A stretch of 64,000 bases of DNA, taken from contig JAJNNX010000003.1 of the NCBI GenBank assembly GCA_023159155.1, positions 1,860,001-1,924,000 on the forward strand, in the 5' to 3' direction. A model generated the notes under the pieces. The model had not been told where the DNA came from and did no database searches. It worked only from the letters and a program-made list of their open reading frames with translations. Positions 1 through 11,179 of this stretch are shown here, piece by piece (the first letter of the stretch is position 1; each line of letters opens with the position of its first letter). Origin of the DNA: Ustulina deusta. Its lineage: Eukaryota > Ascomycota > Sordariomycetes > Xylariales > Xylariaceae. The position numbers and the translations under genes were made by a program.

Positions 1-584
1 AGTAAGGGTTATGATTCATCGCGAATATGGAAAATGGGTACGGTAGCATTTCGAAGGATCCCGAAGGATCATTCTCTCCATGCCACTCGCGGCTTCGAGC
101 CCCCTGATCCATGTTAAGGCCATTTGCAGTTGTGTTTACCAATGTGTATTCTATTATACCGTAGATAGATACAAGGAGCTCACTCGGATTCTGTTTACCG
201 AAGCAGGCTACCATGTATATTCGCCCCCAGTCGCGCTGGCTGAGCGGTGAGAATTTGGTGGTTTATCGACGCAGTACGACCATCTTGCATTTAGGTGGTG
301 CTTTGATCCTCTGGGGACAGACAATGACTGGTTCCATAAAAAAGCTGATAGGCACGTGCGTGGTTTAGATGTAAATAATAAAGATACCTGTAAAACCCTT
401 CAATGTATGGCTCTGGGAGGCGTGGTTTTGCCCCAATGAAGGACAGCCCCTTAAATGTTTCACTCCTTCTACCAGAATCCCCGCCGATAGTCCTCTTCTG
501 TCATAGGTACTACATTCATGTCGTAGACATGCCCACCCACTTCCTATCTGCCTTCCTCAGAAGCTGCATTTGTCAAGAGCCACG
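1..584. other. No gene recognised
   Basis: This stretch upstream of the UstYa-like gene has short open frames only, none with recognisable protein features. It probably holds the promoter and 5' leader of the gene starting at 585, but I see no defined element in it. Confidence 0.4.
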
Positions 585-1558
585 ATGGAAGAGTATTTAA
601 AGCAGTCCCGCCATCTTTTATCTGACCATGAACATCAGATTCTAGATGAATCCGATGGCAGATCTAAGTCAGCTATCTTCACATGGAAAAACGCCGTACT
701 CCTAGCTATCGTCTGGCTGCTAGGCTACATTGCTCTTCGAGTAACGTTTCACCCCTACCCCGAGTGTACCTGTGGGCATTCCGCCACCACTGACGAGAGT
801 TACATTGGAAGTATGGGCAAAAGATCTGTTCTGTCATTAGATACTAATTGAATACTAGTCGTACCGAAACATGCCCTCCAGCTTGAAGAAAGGCCTGAGT
901 GGTATCCGCCCCGTAGTCCATGGAATCAGGAGCCATCTGATGAGTTAGACGCTATCTGGACGGACTTGCTACGTGGTGAGTATACCACAGGCATCCACAC
1001 TCACGGCACATATATTCTAACTGGAGGTCATTGAAGCTCTGAACATCAGAATCACGAGTAACGAGATGAACTTCCTCAAAGAGAACAAGTCAAACAGGGT
1101 GCAAGTCACCGGAGGTAACCGGCAAAGTGACCATGACTATGTTGGCGTTCTAGGGGTGTATCACCACCTACACTGTCTGAACAATCTGCGTCGCGCGATA
1201 CACTGGGACTACTATGGACCACGTATGTCGGGCCTGAAGCACCTAGAGGGGCTGTCGAGAGAACACTCAGGTAAGCGCTTCCTCATCTCGTCCGCGAATA
1301 ATTTCGGCTTATTCTTATTCCACAGATCATTGCATCGACACTATCCGCCAGGCATTGATGTGCCACGCCAATACGGGCGTATACACGTCGGAGTGGGATT
1401 ACAAGACTCATAATCCGAGCAGAAGCCTAGAGTCCAGGTCATCGACGACGTGCGTACAGTGGGATAGCTTGAATAATTGGGCGAGGGACAGGGCGCTCGT
1501 ACCAGGGCAGTATCTCTATATCCGAGGGCCGTATGATCCAGATAGACCGGGCACTTGA
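585..1558 (+). CDS. UstYa/DUF3328-family oxidase-like protein
   Basis: Exons 585-810, 859-975, 1037-1270 and 1326-1558 join into 269 aa; the introns are 48, 61 and 55 bp with good donors, branch points and acceptors. The start is the ATG at 585. Residues about 36-52 form one membrane segment after a short cytosolic-type N-terminus. Both family signature motifs HxxHC are present: HHLHC at about residues 157-161, preceded by Tyr, and HSDHC at about 191-195, followed by the typical IDTIRQALMC context. Members of this family (UstYa/UstYb of ustiloxin, Cct proteins of cyclochlorotine) are membrane-anchored proteins that catalyse oxidative cyclisation, chlorination or hydroxylation of peptides in fungal secondary metabolism. 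Length and motifs suggest an intact gene. The substrate is unknown, and no precursor peptide or NRPS lies in the window. Confidence 0.88.
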
Positions 1559-2973
1559 CGACAGGCCGAGAAGACGCCACCGTTACCGGTATCTCTCTAT
1601 TTCCAGATTACTTAGTCTGCATGTGGGCGTGGTCCAGGGAATTCTCAGTAACTGCATAATTACCATGTTGGGATACCTCTGTATTTTAAATCACGACATT
1701 CATGACTACCACCCATCCCTCTTCGTCGATGCATTAGTAAATGTAACAATACCTGCAGTGTCCAACATGCCATGCTTATTATCAAAGAGCGATGCGTTAA
1801 GCGAGCCAACAGGATGCACTACACATCTTACAGGAGGCTTGGGTGTGCTACCACCGGCATTCCCCCAATAATAACCTTCCCACGCTCAATACATGTAGCT
1901 CGGGGGCAGCGTCGGCGCTATGTATTTTTCTATGTACTACCTATGTACCGTATGTACTGTATTGTACATAGAGAACTCTTGATTGCTTCGTCACGGTCTT
2001 GTCGCCAACGGTTAGGTATCCAGCCTACACCACAACACGATCCAATAAATTTGAGACGAATGCTAGTTGGTCGGCTTTGCGACAGGGGGGGCGGGTTTTT
2101 CTTAATCCATAATAATATAGGCAAGTAAGTAGGAACAGCATCATCAAGGGTTTTCTATTATTCTGTCTAGGGGATCTATTACCTCGGTACATACTGTAGT
2201 GGGAGATTGTGGGGGTCCAAAAGGCTTCTACCTAACCCTTCCGGAAGGGCAGGAAGCCTTCCGAATTTCACAAGCCTTTCGAAATCCAGAAGCCTTCCGC
2301 AGGTTAAGGTTTATGTTTTACAGTTGAAGTCTTCTGGACCCACTTTAATTCCCGCAGCAGTACTTAAGAAGGTACGTACTCATGTAACCTAGGTAGATGC
2401 ACACAGGTATATGACAAGAATAGCAGCAAGTGCACGATGTTTACAACCACTCAGTCGACCTTTAATATGATCCTTATACATGTATTTAATCATTGCTCTG
2501 TAAATATAAATTTGGTCGCAATTGATTTGGAAGTGCCGAGGCATGTGCCAACTGATATGTAGTAGTGCATACTAAGTAATATGAAAACCTAGTGCTACGT
2601 CGGGGTTTCAGTTCACAGCGTACCCTTATAAGTACCTGTAGGCAGGTCAGTGTCAGCCTGAAAATATGCCAAATAGTGTATGTTGTGTAACCAAACACGC
2701 CTACGAAATCAGACCAGGGTCGAAGCGAGACGGCTGACCAGGTCCTGAGTAAGTATGTACTCTTCCCCTCACCCCGCAAAGGCATGAGATGTTCTTAATA
2801 TTCTTCATGACACAGCTTTATCTGGGACAAAGAAAGCTCTTTATGTGCTGCTAAGGCGGACCTCGCTCATGGGAGTACATCAACCCCAAGACCCTGTCGG
2901 CCCTCTACACTTCCAATTGCTCTCTTTAGTTTGATTCGCCAAGACTCCGTCTTCGTTGTAGGGCTGCATAACC
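1559..2973. other. Intergenic region without recognised gene
   Basis: About 1.4 kb between the UstYa-like gene and the aminopeptidase. Apart from the inverted-repeat element at 2209-2343, the open frames here are short, overlap on both strands and carry no motif I recognise. Confidence 0.5.
2209..2343. repeat. Short MITE-like inverted repeat
   Basis: The left end reads GTGGGGGTCC followed by AAAAGGCTTC. The right end is its near inverted complement (GAAGTCTTCTGGACCCAC), two bases shorter in the G run. Between them lie several copies of a CAGAAGCCTTCCG-like motif. The 135-bp size and terminal inverted repeats suit a non-autonomous DNA transposon, but I see no convincing target-site duplication. 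It could also be a hairpin-forming intergenic repeat. Confidence 0.45.
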
Positions 2974-4079
2974 ATGGCTTCATCTCCCCATGCAGGCGAA
3001 GTAGCTTTCGACGCGCCCGGAGCAGGCAAGCCGTGCAAGACATGGTACAAGATATACGGCAGTCTTGAGTCCCACCCCGGTCCGGCACTCGTGGTTCTCC
3101 ACGGTGGCCCCGGTGCCGGTCACGAGTACCTCTCTCCTCTCATCGACCTTTACGAGAAATACAACATTCCCCTCGTGTTTTATGACCAGGTTGGCTGCGG
3201 CCGCTCGACGCACTTTCGGGAGAAAATTGGCGACACAACCTTCTGGACCTTCGAGCTCTTCATCCAAGAGCTCGATAACCTGGTCGATCATTTGCAACTG
3301 CGGACGAAGGGGTTCTGCCTTATTGGGCAGAGCTGGGGCGGCATGCTCGGCGGCGCATACGCTTCCCTTCGGCCACAAGGACTCAAGAAACTCATTCTGG
3401 CGGGGGCGCCGGCGAGCATTCCACTTCTAGCGAAGGGCGCTCGAGAGCTGTTGGCGGCGTTGCCAAAGGCTGCGCGAACGACGCTGGAGGAGTGCGATAA
3501 GAGGGGCGACCATGAAAGCGAGGAATTCGAAAATGCAGCCAAGGAGTTTTATGCGCGCCATGTTTGCCGACTTGACCCGTATCCTGCCGATGTCTTGTGC
3601 GCTTTCAAGAATCTGAAGGACGACCCCTCCGCTTACCAGACCATGTGAGTAGTATACGACCCCTTTTGCGCTACCCTTGCAAGCTGTTTTGTCTTGGTAT
3701 CAAGCTGTCTTTTCTTCATGAAAAGTCAAGCTAGGATAGATGGTCGCTAGGGCTGTAAGAGCCTGGAGGACATGTATTAGCTATCCGTCCTAATGACAAA
3801 GTTCTGACCCCGCTCTGAAGGCAAGGACCCTCGGAATTCGTGATTGTCGGCTCGTTCAGGGATTGGGAGGGGTGGAGAGAGGCACATAAAATTGAGGCAG
3901 AGACGCTTCTCCTGAACGGAAGATACGATGAAGCGACAGATCAGTGCATCAAGCCGTGGTTCGACCACATCCCCAAGGTGAAATGGGTAACGCTGGAAAA
4001 TTCGAGCCATATGGCCCATTTTGAGGAACGAGATCGATTCATTCAACTAGTAGGCGAATTCCTCTCGGATTCTGCTTAG
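2974..4079 (+). CDS. Proline iminopeptidase-type alpha/beta hydrolase (S33)
   Basis: Exons 2974-3644 and 3821-4079 give 309 aa, the usual length of the family; the 176-bp intron has a GTGAGT donor and a CTAAT branch point. The S33 hallmarks are visible: HGGPG at about residues 43-47 (oxyanion region), nucleophile elbow GQSWGG with Ser at about 120, Asp at about 260 in NGRYDEAT, and His at about 287 in SSHMAHFEE. Such enzymes release N-terminal proline or hydrolyse amino-acid amides and small peptides, usually in the cytosol; no signal peptide is seen. The gene lies in the same direction as the UstYa-like gene. A peptidase beside a UstYa homologue could belong to a peptide pathway, but that is inference; related hydrolases also have general roles. 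Confidence 0.87.
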
Positions 4080-4595
4080 CTAAAACGAGCTACCTACGGT
4101 ATGAATGCGCAATGGCTGCATTCTTGTGGAAGATGAGAGTCGCGTGTCTAGTGGTAACCTTTGTGAGGTGGCGGGTGTATAATTAGACGACTTCAGGCGG
4201 TAGTCTAATAAGCGCATCTATACTCCGATCCCACGTATCAATCATGATAATAACAGGTAGCGGCACTGTGTCCACCGAGCAACAATCCAAGGTATGCTAG
4301 AGAGAAGCCATGCCGACTATCAGAACATAGACGAGTCGCTTTTATCGGAGATTTAAAGGACACCCGGGGTATATGTGATACAGACATTATTCGAGAAGGA
4401 TGTAGCTGTGATAAATATAGGAGATGCACGCTATGTACCTCCCTAGATAGGATTTGTCTGTTATTTGAAACTTAGTGCTTGTAGACAGAAATAACATGTC
4501 TTCTAGGCCATATAAAACCACATCTCTAAATCCAAAAAGGAGGCTTCTATTAATTGAGCAGGTCGTACGGTGATGTCTATTTCACAATACCGTGT
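4080..4595. other. Convergent intergenic spacer
   Basis: This spacer lies between the 3' ends of the aminopeptidase (+) and the MFS gene (-). It probably contains both terminators. I see no gene or repeat in it. Confidence 0.5.
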
Positions 4596-6468
4596 TTATT
4601 CCATGTCTGATCTCTCGTCAAAGTCAGACTCTTCATCAGCCATAGGAGACAAAGGGAGATTCAAGAAGAGCGCCATAGAAAACATCAAAACGCATAAACC
4701 GGATAGACCGAAGTAGGGCAGCCCGATCCAAATACCACCAAGCCGCATGCCAAGCGAAAATAACGCTGCAAGTGCCGGCGAAACCCATAAATCACTCGCA
4801 ATAGCCGCGAGGCCTAGAATGGTAAATAATCGGGACCGCTGCTTAGCTGTAACATAGAGCGTCGCGACGCTTTTAAGAAAGCCTTCGCCTGATACGCCGA
4901 ATGCGAGGATAGCGAGACCAAAGATAAATACAGGCAGTGATCCAGATAATCCAAGAATAAATGTTGCTACCATAGAAGCTAGGTATGACGCCCGAGCAAA
5001 CAATAAATCACGTCGTTTATCATTATCAAAGCGAAGGAAGGCTGGTGCTCTAGGCTTCAAAACTGCTGATGAGACAAAAGGCAGAATAAAAAAAGAAACG
5101 GCAATAAAGACGGCGCCATAAGTCGATTGGATACTAGAACCCCCTGAGTTAGTTATTGCCATCTTGAGCGTGATCTGTGAGGGGTTTGGATGCTTCTATA
5201 ATACACAATACTTGGCCAGAAAATGTTTTATCTTGTTGACCTCAAAAGTTGCCAAGCATAACAAGGAGATGATTCCGAGAAAAACTTACTAGCCTGTGTT
5301 CGCGAGGGGAATATGGTAGCGCACCGAAGCGAACTGACCAAGGAACTGCAGAGTGGATAGTATGAGTGACAGCTGCAGCATCGTGATAAGCAATATGATG
5401 ATCATTGGCGTAGAGCCAAATATATTGGCTGATTTTCTTAGTTCCCGGAAGCTTTGCGCCAGATCTGCTTTAAAAGTGCCACTACCCAGTCCATTGCTAT
5501 TATTTTGTCGCTTGTGTTTTAAACTCTCTGGAACCAGGAAGATAGCGAACGCAGGGAGCGTAATTAGCAAGAAGGCTAAGATTATTGGTGGCCAGGGGCC
5601 GGTCGACGCCATCAAAGCCGAAGCTAGAGCCGGCGAGATGAGATTTCCTACCATACTCGCGCCGTGGATTCGCATGAAGCTGGCTGACCTGGATCACCGG
5701 CTATCAGCGGTACCCTTTCGGACAGGGGAAAGAGAAGAGTTACCTCTCAGACTCTGGCACTACATCAACTACCATACTAGTAATGGTAGCGACGAGGACT
5801 GGATTGCCACCGCCTAAAATATATGAGATCGGGGAAAGCCAGATCAGACGCGGCGAAAGCGTTTGGTAGAACCACCCAACGACCATGACCCAGAGTAACG
5901 CTATACCCATGCCAGTCAACCCTATTGCAAAAACAGGACGTCTTCCAATTCTAAACGAAGTTAGGGCATACAGCGTCAAAGTGACTAACGCGGTTTCCAA
6001 AAGGGCCTGTGCTAAGACTCACTTGTCCGCCGCGATACCCCACGGCAGGGCTGCAAACATGCTTACCCCAGCGTAGAGCGAAGCTTGAATCGCAAAGAGG
6101 TAGGCAAGTTTGGACTGAATGGTATTGATTTTACACATATCTTCATCGATGGGCTTATTGTCACTGCGATTGTAGTACTGGCGACACAAGATATCTTCGA
6201 AGATCCGGGTCATGGATATGTTCTGGAAGCCGCCCGACGCCGAAGTGACAAACACGATCATGTATAGAATGATGATAATAACGCCTGGTTTCCGAAGCGT
6301 TGGCACCCCGTCTGCTCGCGAGTCAATCGACGAAGCAGTGCCAAGCGCCGTTGTGTGGGCGTGAGAGCCGCCTGCATTTGGGGCTTCGGAAAGAAAGGGC
6401 GTTCGCTCGGTGCTCTCGGCGGAGCCATCGTCGCGGTACTGCTCGTCAGGCGGCGATCGTGCAGGCAT
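4596..6468 (-). CDS. MFS transporter (12-TM type), substrate unknown
   Basis: Read on the minus strand, exons 6468-6023, 5950-5744, 5688-5290 and 5133-4596 join into 529 aa. Introns of 72, 55 and 156 bp all have standard signals. An apparent in-frame TGA after GIAADK is the start of the first intron; splicing restores ADKIGRRPVFAIG, the conserved MFS loop 2-3 motif. The second junction restores PESERSASFMRIHGAS. The protein has a polar N-terminal tail of about 65 residues, then multiple hydrophobic helices, with a short loop containing CRQYY and a later CK that resembles a fungal MFS subfamily often found near secondary-metabolite genes. It ends in an acidic tail. It should be a plasma or vacuolar membrane exporter or importer; the substrate cannot be inferred. 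It is intact, unlike the neighbouring DHA2 copy. Confidence 0.85.
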
Positions 6469-7318
6469 CGTCGTGGGAGCCCAGAGGTTGAGCAGACAAT
6501 AATATACAACCCCAGTCCCACAAGTCCCAGTCTATGCCGATTAGTAAGCGGACGTCTTGAATGACAGTATGTACTATATAGTACGATGGGGCTCAGATTG
6601 GATACGGATAAGTCTAAAGTCAGTTACCGTGTGCACTTTGTTGATCAACCTGACTCGGAATCGGCGCTAAGACATCTGGAACTTGAATTCTCCTCTTCAC
6701 GTGGGGAAACGGTCCTCTCAGTACCCAGCTGGACCAATAGCCTGCTGACATAACATGCTTACATAATGCGACAAGGGTATTGCTAATGCCCAAATAGGAA
6801 TATGGGGTTTCCTAATTGGAAGCCCATATTTAGGTGTGAGACCCGGACTTATTTTAGGTACCTACCTACTGTGCATGCTCGTACCTTGGCTCTTCATCAA
6901 TTGATACCTCTACGGCATCGAGCCTATATATGACTCCAATAATACCCATTTGAACAAGGCATTCATGCAGGTAGCTGCTAGGGTATGTCTAGATTTGTAT
7001 ACGAATGTGATATATAACCTACTGTTTTCATTGTGTAATAGAGGAATTTAGCTAAAGTATCAAGTTCGTCGTTCATATATTATCCCTATTCACTACAGGG
7101 CGTTCAATACTCAGCGCTATATATGCTGATACTAGACTATGGAATGCTTATTATTTTCTCCCTCCGGTAATCATGTCTTTGAGTCAAAAGCATACGAGGT
7201 CTAGTAGTCTATCCTTCCCTCTCCTGGAAGAGATCCTTCTCTTGGTAGAGCCTCACCCCTGATGTACGCATTCCTCGAGAATCTGGGCTGGCTCGGGTCT
7301 TCTACCTATCACAGATGC
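6469..7318. other. Intergenic region without recognised gene
   Basis: About 850 bp between two minus-strand MFS genes, moderately AT-rich, without an open frame of note. It should hold the promoter of the intact MFS gene and the 3' end of the broken one. Confidence 0.5.
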
Positions 7319-9076
7319 TCACTGGGTAGTCTTGCCTGCCACGTTCTCCTGGTCTGTTGTGTCCCCTTGTGCATCCAATCCATAATCAGTTTCCAGAGTG
7401 TCCCGTAGCTCCAATGATTCCTCAAGCCAGACAATAAAGAACCCAAACAGACTGGCCCCCAAGCCTGTCCACCATATGACTCTGAAGCCGGCAATGTATA
7501 CCTGTTGTACCTCACTCAGTACATGAGGGTCTAGCGATACCTTTACCTCGTGTATCTTGCTAGCGAAAGCGTAAGCAGCGCCATTGGTTAGTTGATCTCG
7601 CAACGTGGGATCCGAGATTTGATGGGGATTCGCATTAACAGCAGCATTGAAAATAATGGAAGAAATAGTCACACCCCAGACAAAGCCAAACGTTTTGATG
7701 AAAACGTAGACTGCTGTAATGCTCGCTACATCTGATTCCGGCAACCCTGCCATAATTGAGGGTAACAGAGTTGAGATTGTAACGCCGAGACCAAGACTCA
7801 AGATTAACTCAAAAAAAGCCCAAGCAACCTTGGAAGTCCTGCTGTCAAGCAAGGTAAACAGCCCAAACCCAATAGCGGCGAAAGCAAACGAAGCTGCGTG
7901 CATGTACTTGTAGACACCGAGGTGTCCAAGCAGGACCCCGCCTAAAACAGCAAAAAATAGTGTCCCAATTGCGTATGGCAAAAAGTTCGTCCCAGACGTT
8001 GTAGCTGTTGTACCTAATACTGCTTGGAAATAAATCGGCAAGAAGTAGGCTACGGCTTGTATGAGCGCCGATGAAACAAATGTTAAAATGAACCCGGCTA
8101 CGGATGTTCTGTTGCGGAACAGGCGGCCTGGGACCATTGGGTTGCTAGAAAAGGCTTGTTGGATATGAAATCCTATCCAGCCAGTAACACCCAGCACAAA
8201 AGGTACGATTATACGCCATAACAACCAAGGGAATTAAATGCCGCCCGTCACCAAGCCAAATAAAACAGAAATAATGCTTGATATAAAGAGAATGCTCCCT
8301 AGGTAGTCTAAACGCAGGAACCTAGGCTGCCCTTCTAGATGCTGGGCTGTTGACCCTGTCTTCATCCGCATGAAGGCCAGTATACAGATGATTGCGACGC
8401 CACAAATAGGAATATCAAGATAGAATATCCATCGCCAACTAAAAATAATGTTAGACCCCAACATTTTATATTCTAGGTTAGAAGATTTGAGTATATAGGA
8501 ACCAACAAGTACTCACTCGGCTTCAGCAATCACGCCACCTAACGCTAGGCCTAAAGCTGCTGCAATCCCAGCAAACGAGCTCCTAAGGCCAACAAACTTT
8601 GCACGTTCTCTAAGAGAAATGAGGTCGCAGCAGACAATATCAAGCAAGACATAAAGTCCACCAGCGCCGAGACCCTGCACCGTTCTTCCAGCAATCAACG
8701 TCGCGAGGTTTTTAAAACCACCGCCTATCCCACTGCCCACAAGGAATAACACCGTCGAGGCGATAAGAGGCAGTTAGCGACCAAAAACATCGGCGATCTA
8801 GCCCAGCAGAGGTTGAAGGACGGCCGATGCAATAATAAAGGAATTCGCAATCCATACATATTCCTTAGCACCTCCTATAGAGGCGGTGATAGTTGGGAGA
8901 GCGGTGGTGATGATGACAGCATCCAGAGCGCAAACAAAGGAGAGAACGCAGAGCGCCGCAAACGTCCCCCAAAACCGTGGTGGGCGTACTGTTTTCGCAG
9001 GTGGGACGGTTGAGTCGTCTCTAGCTCGAGGAATAGTTGAAGAAGCTTCCACCGTGAGATCGTCGACTGTACCCAT
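7319..9076 (-). pseudogene. DHA2-type 14-TM MFS efflux pump, three premature stops
   Basis: On the minus strand, ATG at 9076, exon 9076-8517, a 78-bp intron 8516-8439, then exon 8438-7319: 559 codons, full length for DHA2 toxin/drug exporters. The N-terminal part has LDAVIITTALPTI and the loop IADVFGR. After splicing, WRWIFYLDIP is restored. Three in-frame stops break the frame: TAG at 8800-8798 (in LLG*IADVFGR), TAA at 8776-8774 (just after FGR) and TAA at 8236-8234 (in GGI*FPW). Each can be explained by one C-to-T change at CpA (CAG or CAA to TAR), and GGIQFPW is the usual family sequence at the third site. The rest of the frame is open, so inactivation looks recent. Without the stops it would be a proton-driven exporter of drugs or metabolites. 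Confidence 0.85.
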
Positions 9077-9379
9077 GTCAAAGTAAATTGGCAACGGAAG
9101 GATGAAAAGAAAAAAGGGTGCTTACATGGACTGTCAGTGCTGTCCGCAAAGAGCTAAGAAGGGAGAACGCAGACAAAGGAAAAGGCACGGACATCTAGAG
9201 GATGCATTCTTTATCTTCCAAGCCCTACTACAGTCGCCCTTGTTACACTGGGGGGCCTGCCGATGGCGGTTGTGCGATGTCCACGATGTGCTTATAATGC
9301 GCCAAAGTACAGGTACCTACATTATCAGGTGGATCAGAACTCTTTATGCAAAAACGCGGCAGAATGAGAATCACTCTAT

Positions 9380-11050
9380 TCTTTCGTAAGAAGCTCGTCC
9401 TCGGCCTCGTCTGCCGTAATAGTATCTGCAAAGGTTAGCTCTCTAGAATTGTTGGCCATGGTAAATATAGAATCTAAGTTGGACTATGCAGCAGAAATTG
9501 CAAGGATATATCAAGTAGCGGTTCTGCTATTGAGAGTACCGGTTAAGAGGGCGAGCCAACACCCCTAATCTACTTACGCGTGCCACTTGTGCATTCAGTC
9601 ACCGTCATACGATTCTAGCTGATGTCAGCGTGATCCTGACAGTTATACCAAAGACTGTCGAACTTCAAGCTGGAGCACTTACTTGGGTCGACGTTCCAGT
9701 TTTATCTGAAAAAGTGCTGGCGCAGAACCGAGTGTTTCAACTGCCTTTAGTGGCTTGCACAGGGACATTGTTCTTTCGCATCAGGTTTGCAGTAATTGTT
9801 AATCAAGCCGTCAGCGCGATAGAGAAGCCCTTGGGAATGAATGCGATTGCCACACCAACGATGTCGACGATCAGGGTCGGCACGCTGATGCAGTCGGGAT
9901 GGTCATGCTTCAACCAGAAACCCCTAATCACATCCACGTTAGAAAAAGGTTCACGACCAACCCGCGTAATTCTTGCCAGGCAAACAGGGTGATGGTGATC
10001 ACTGTGAGCATAATTGAGCAAATTATAATCACGAAATATAATATCTCATTCTCAAGCGTTGTTAATTTTGCCTTTGGTTCCTGGGTCGCAGCCGCAATGC
10101 GTCTAATGGTGGTACAGTCACCGGTTGCCTGTAGCCACGCGTCAGTGGTTATTGTTTTTAAAGAACATCTAGGTACTTCATATCAACCACTCGAAAGAGT
10201 GTACGGTATTGTTATAGTATGCGGCGAGGTTTCCAACACATTTCGCGGGCAACTAAGCGGCTAGTCAACATACCACGACTAGACTAGTACAGGAGCTAGA
10301 AACGCACTGAGTTCCTTGCGTCCACATGCAACGACTCTCAAGGTAATTATCATCAGTCGAGTCAACATTGGCAGCGGTGAGAATAGACTTATACAGGTTA
10401 GCGTCACTCGAGACTTGTAGAAATCGCAGATCAGCCGGCAATTTATTTCCGGCGTGAACGAATACGATGTTGCCTACGGCAAGCTCTTTCGCGGGCAGTG
10501 ACACCTGTGCGCTGTTTCAAATGACGAGACACTCTTCGGGAAATGCTCTTTATTGAGCTCATCACGCGAGAGGAGCTCCAGTCTTGAAATGCGTTGAAAG
10601 TAGCCTGGATAATGGACACGGCTACTAGAACGATAGCAAGAGCCTATCGAGACGAATTACTAGGTATTCTTCGACATGAATCGAATCTGATTTTAGATCT
10701 TACTAAATTTGCTAACGCGGGGGGCTGCCTAAGCGGCTTCCAAGAAATGAAGACAAAATTAATAGCGCCTATAAGGAGGACGGGACCGAAGCCTTTAAAG
10801 AGATACCCCAGCCACGTCTGAAGTGCATTTGACTTTGGCGGAGAGGGAGCATTTCGCCCGTGCTCCTTGGTCCTGTGAACAACCTGTTCTTCGGATAAGC
10901 CCCCAGTCATGGATGTAGTAAGTCGATGAAGGCCTCGGCGATGGAGTTGGTGTGCCACTCGAGTGCATAGGGTAATTAGTTGTTATCGAGCACCTTTCGT
11001 GGTAGCACCTTTAGCCTCGGCGCGCTCCTCCTGAGGTTTGCTTCGACTCG
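9380..11050 (-). pseudogene. P-type cation ATPase (fungal Na+/K+-ATPase-like) remnant
   Basis: Minus-strand pieces of one P-type ATPase occur in the correct order but in shifting frames. They are: EWHTNSIAEAFIDL near 10960-10920; TTSMTGGLSEEQVV to FISWKPL (10920-10720); after a probable small intron, ALAIVLVAVSIIQATF and QDWSSSRVM (about 10650-10545); LPAKELAVGNIVFVHAGNKL and VDSTDDNYLES (10504-10300); NVDV and LIVDIVGVAIAFIP (about 9940-9840); TITANLMRKNNV; LCKPLKAVETLGS; the phosphorylation motif SDKTGT (about 9690); and, across another intron, NRMTVTECTSGT near 9600. The conserved FIPEGLPIALT reads FIPKGFSIALT. Frameshifts and stops are frequent, the part between VDSTDDNY and NVDV is scrambled, and the C-terminal half is missing. 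The family pumps cations across the plasma membrane; this copy cannot. Both outer limits are approximate. Confidence 0.8.
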
Positions 11051-11179
11051 GAGATCTGGTACGACCTTAGCACATACAAATACGATATTAGAAGCAATGG
11101 AGCGATAATGGTTCCTTACACCGTACAGTATTGGATAGGTAGGACAATAGCTGGGTCAACTTCACGGCGTAATCGCACA

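Noticed and set aside
6019..6021. In-frame TGA in the 12-TM MFS transporter
   Set aside because: It is part of the GTGAGT donor of a 72-bp intron; splicing restores ADKIGRRPVFAIG, so the gene is intact.
9102..9389. 95-codon plus-strand frame rich in Lys and Arg
   Set aside because: Lies between two minus-strand pseudogenes, has no recognisable features and fits chance expectation.
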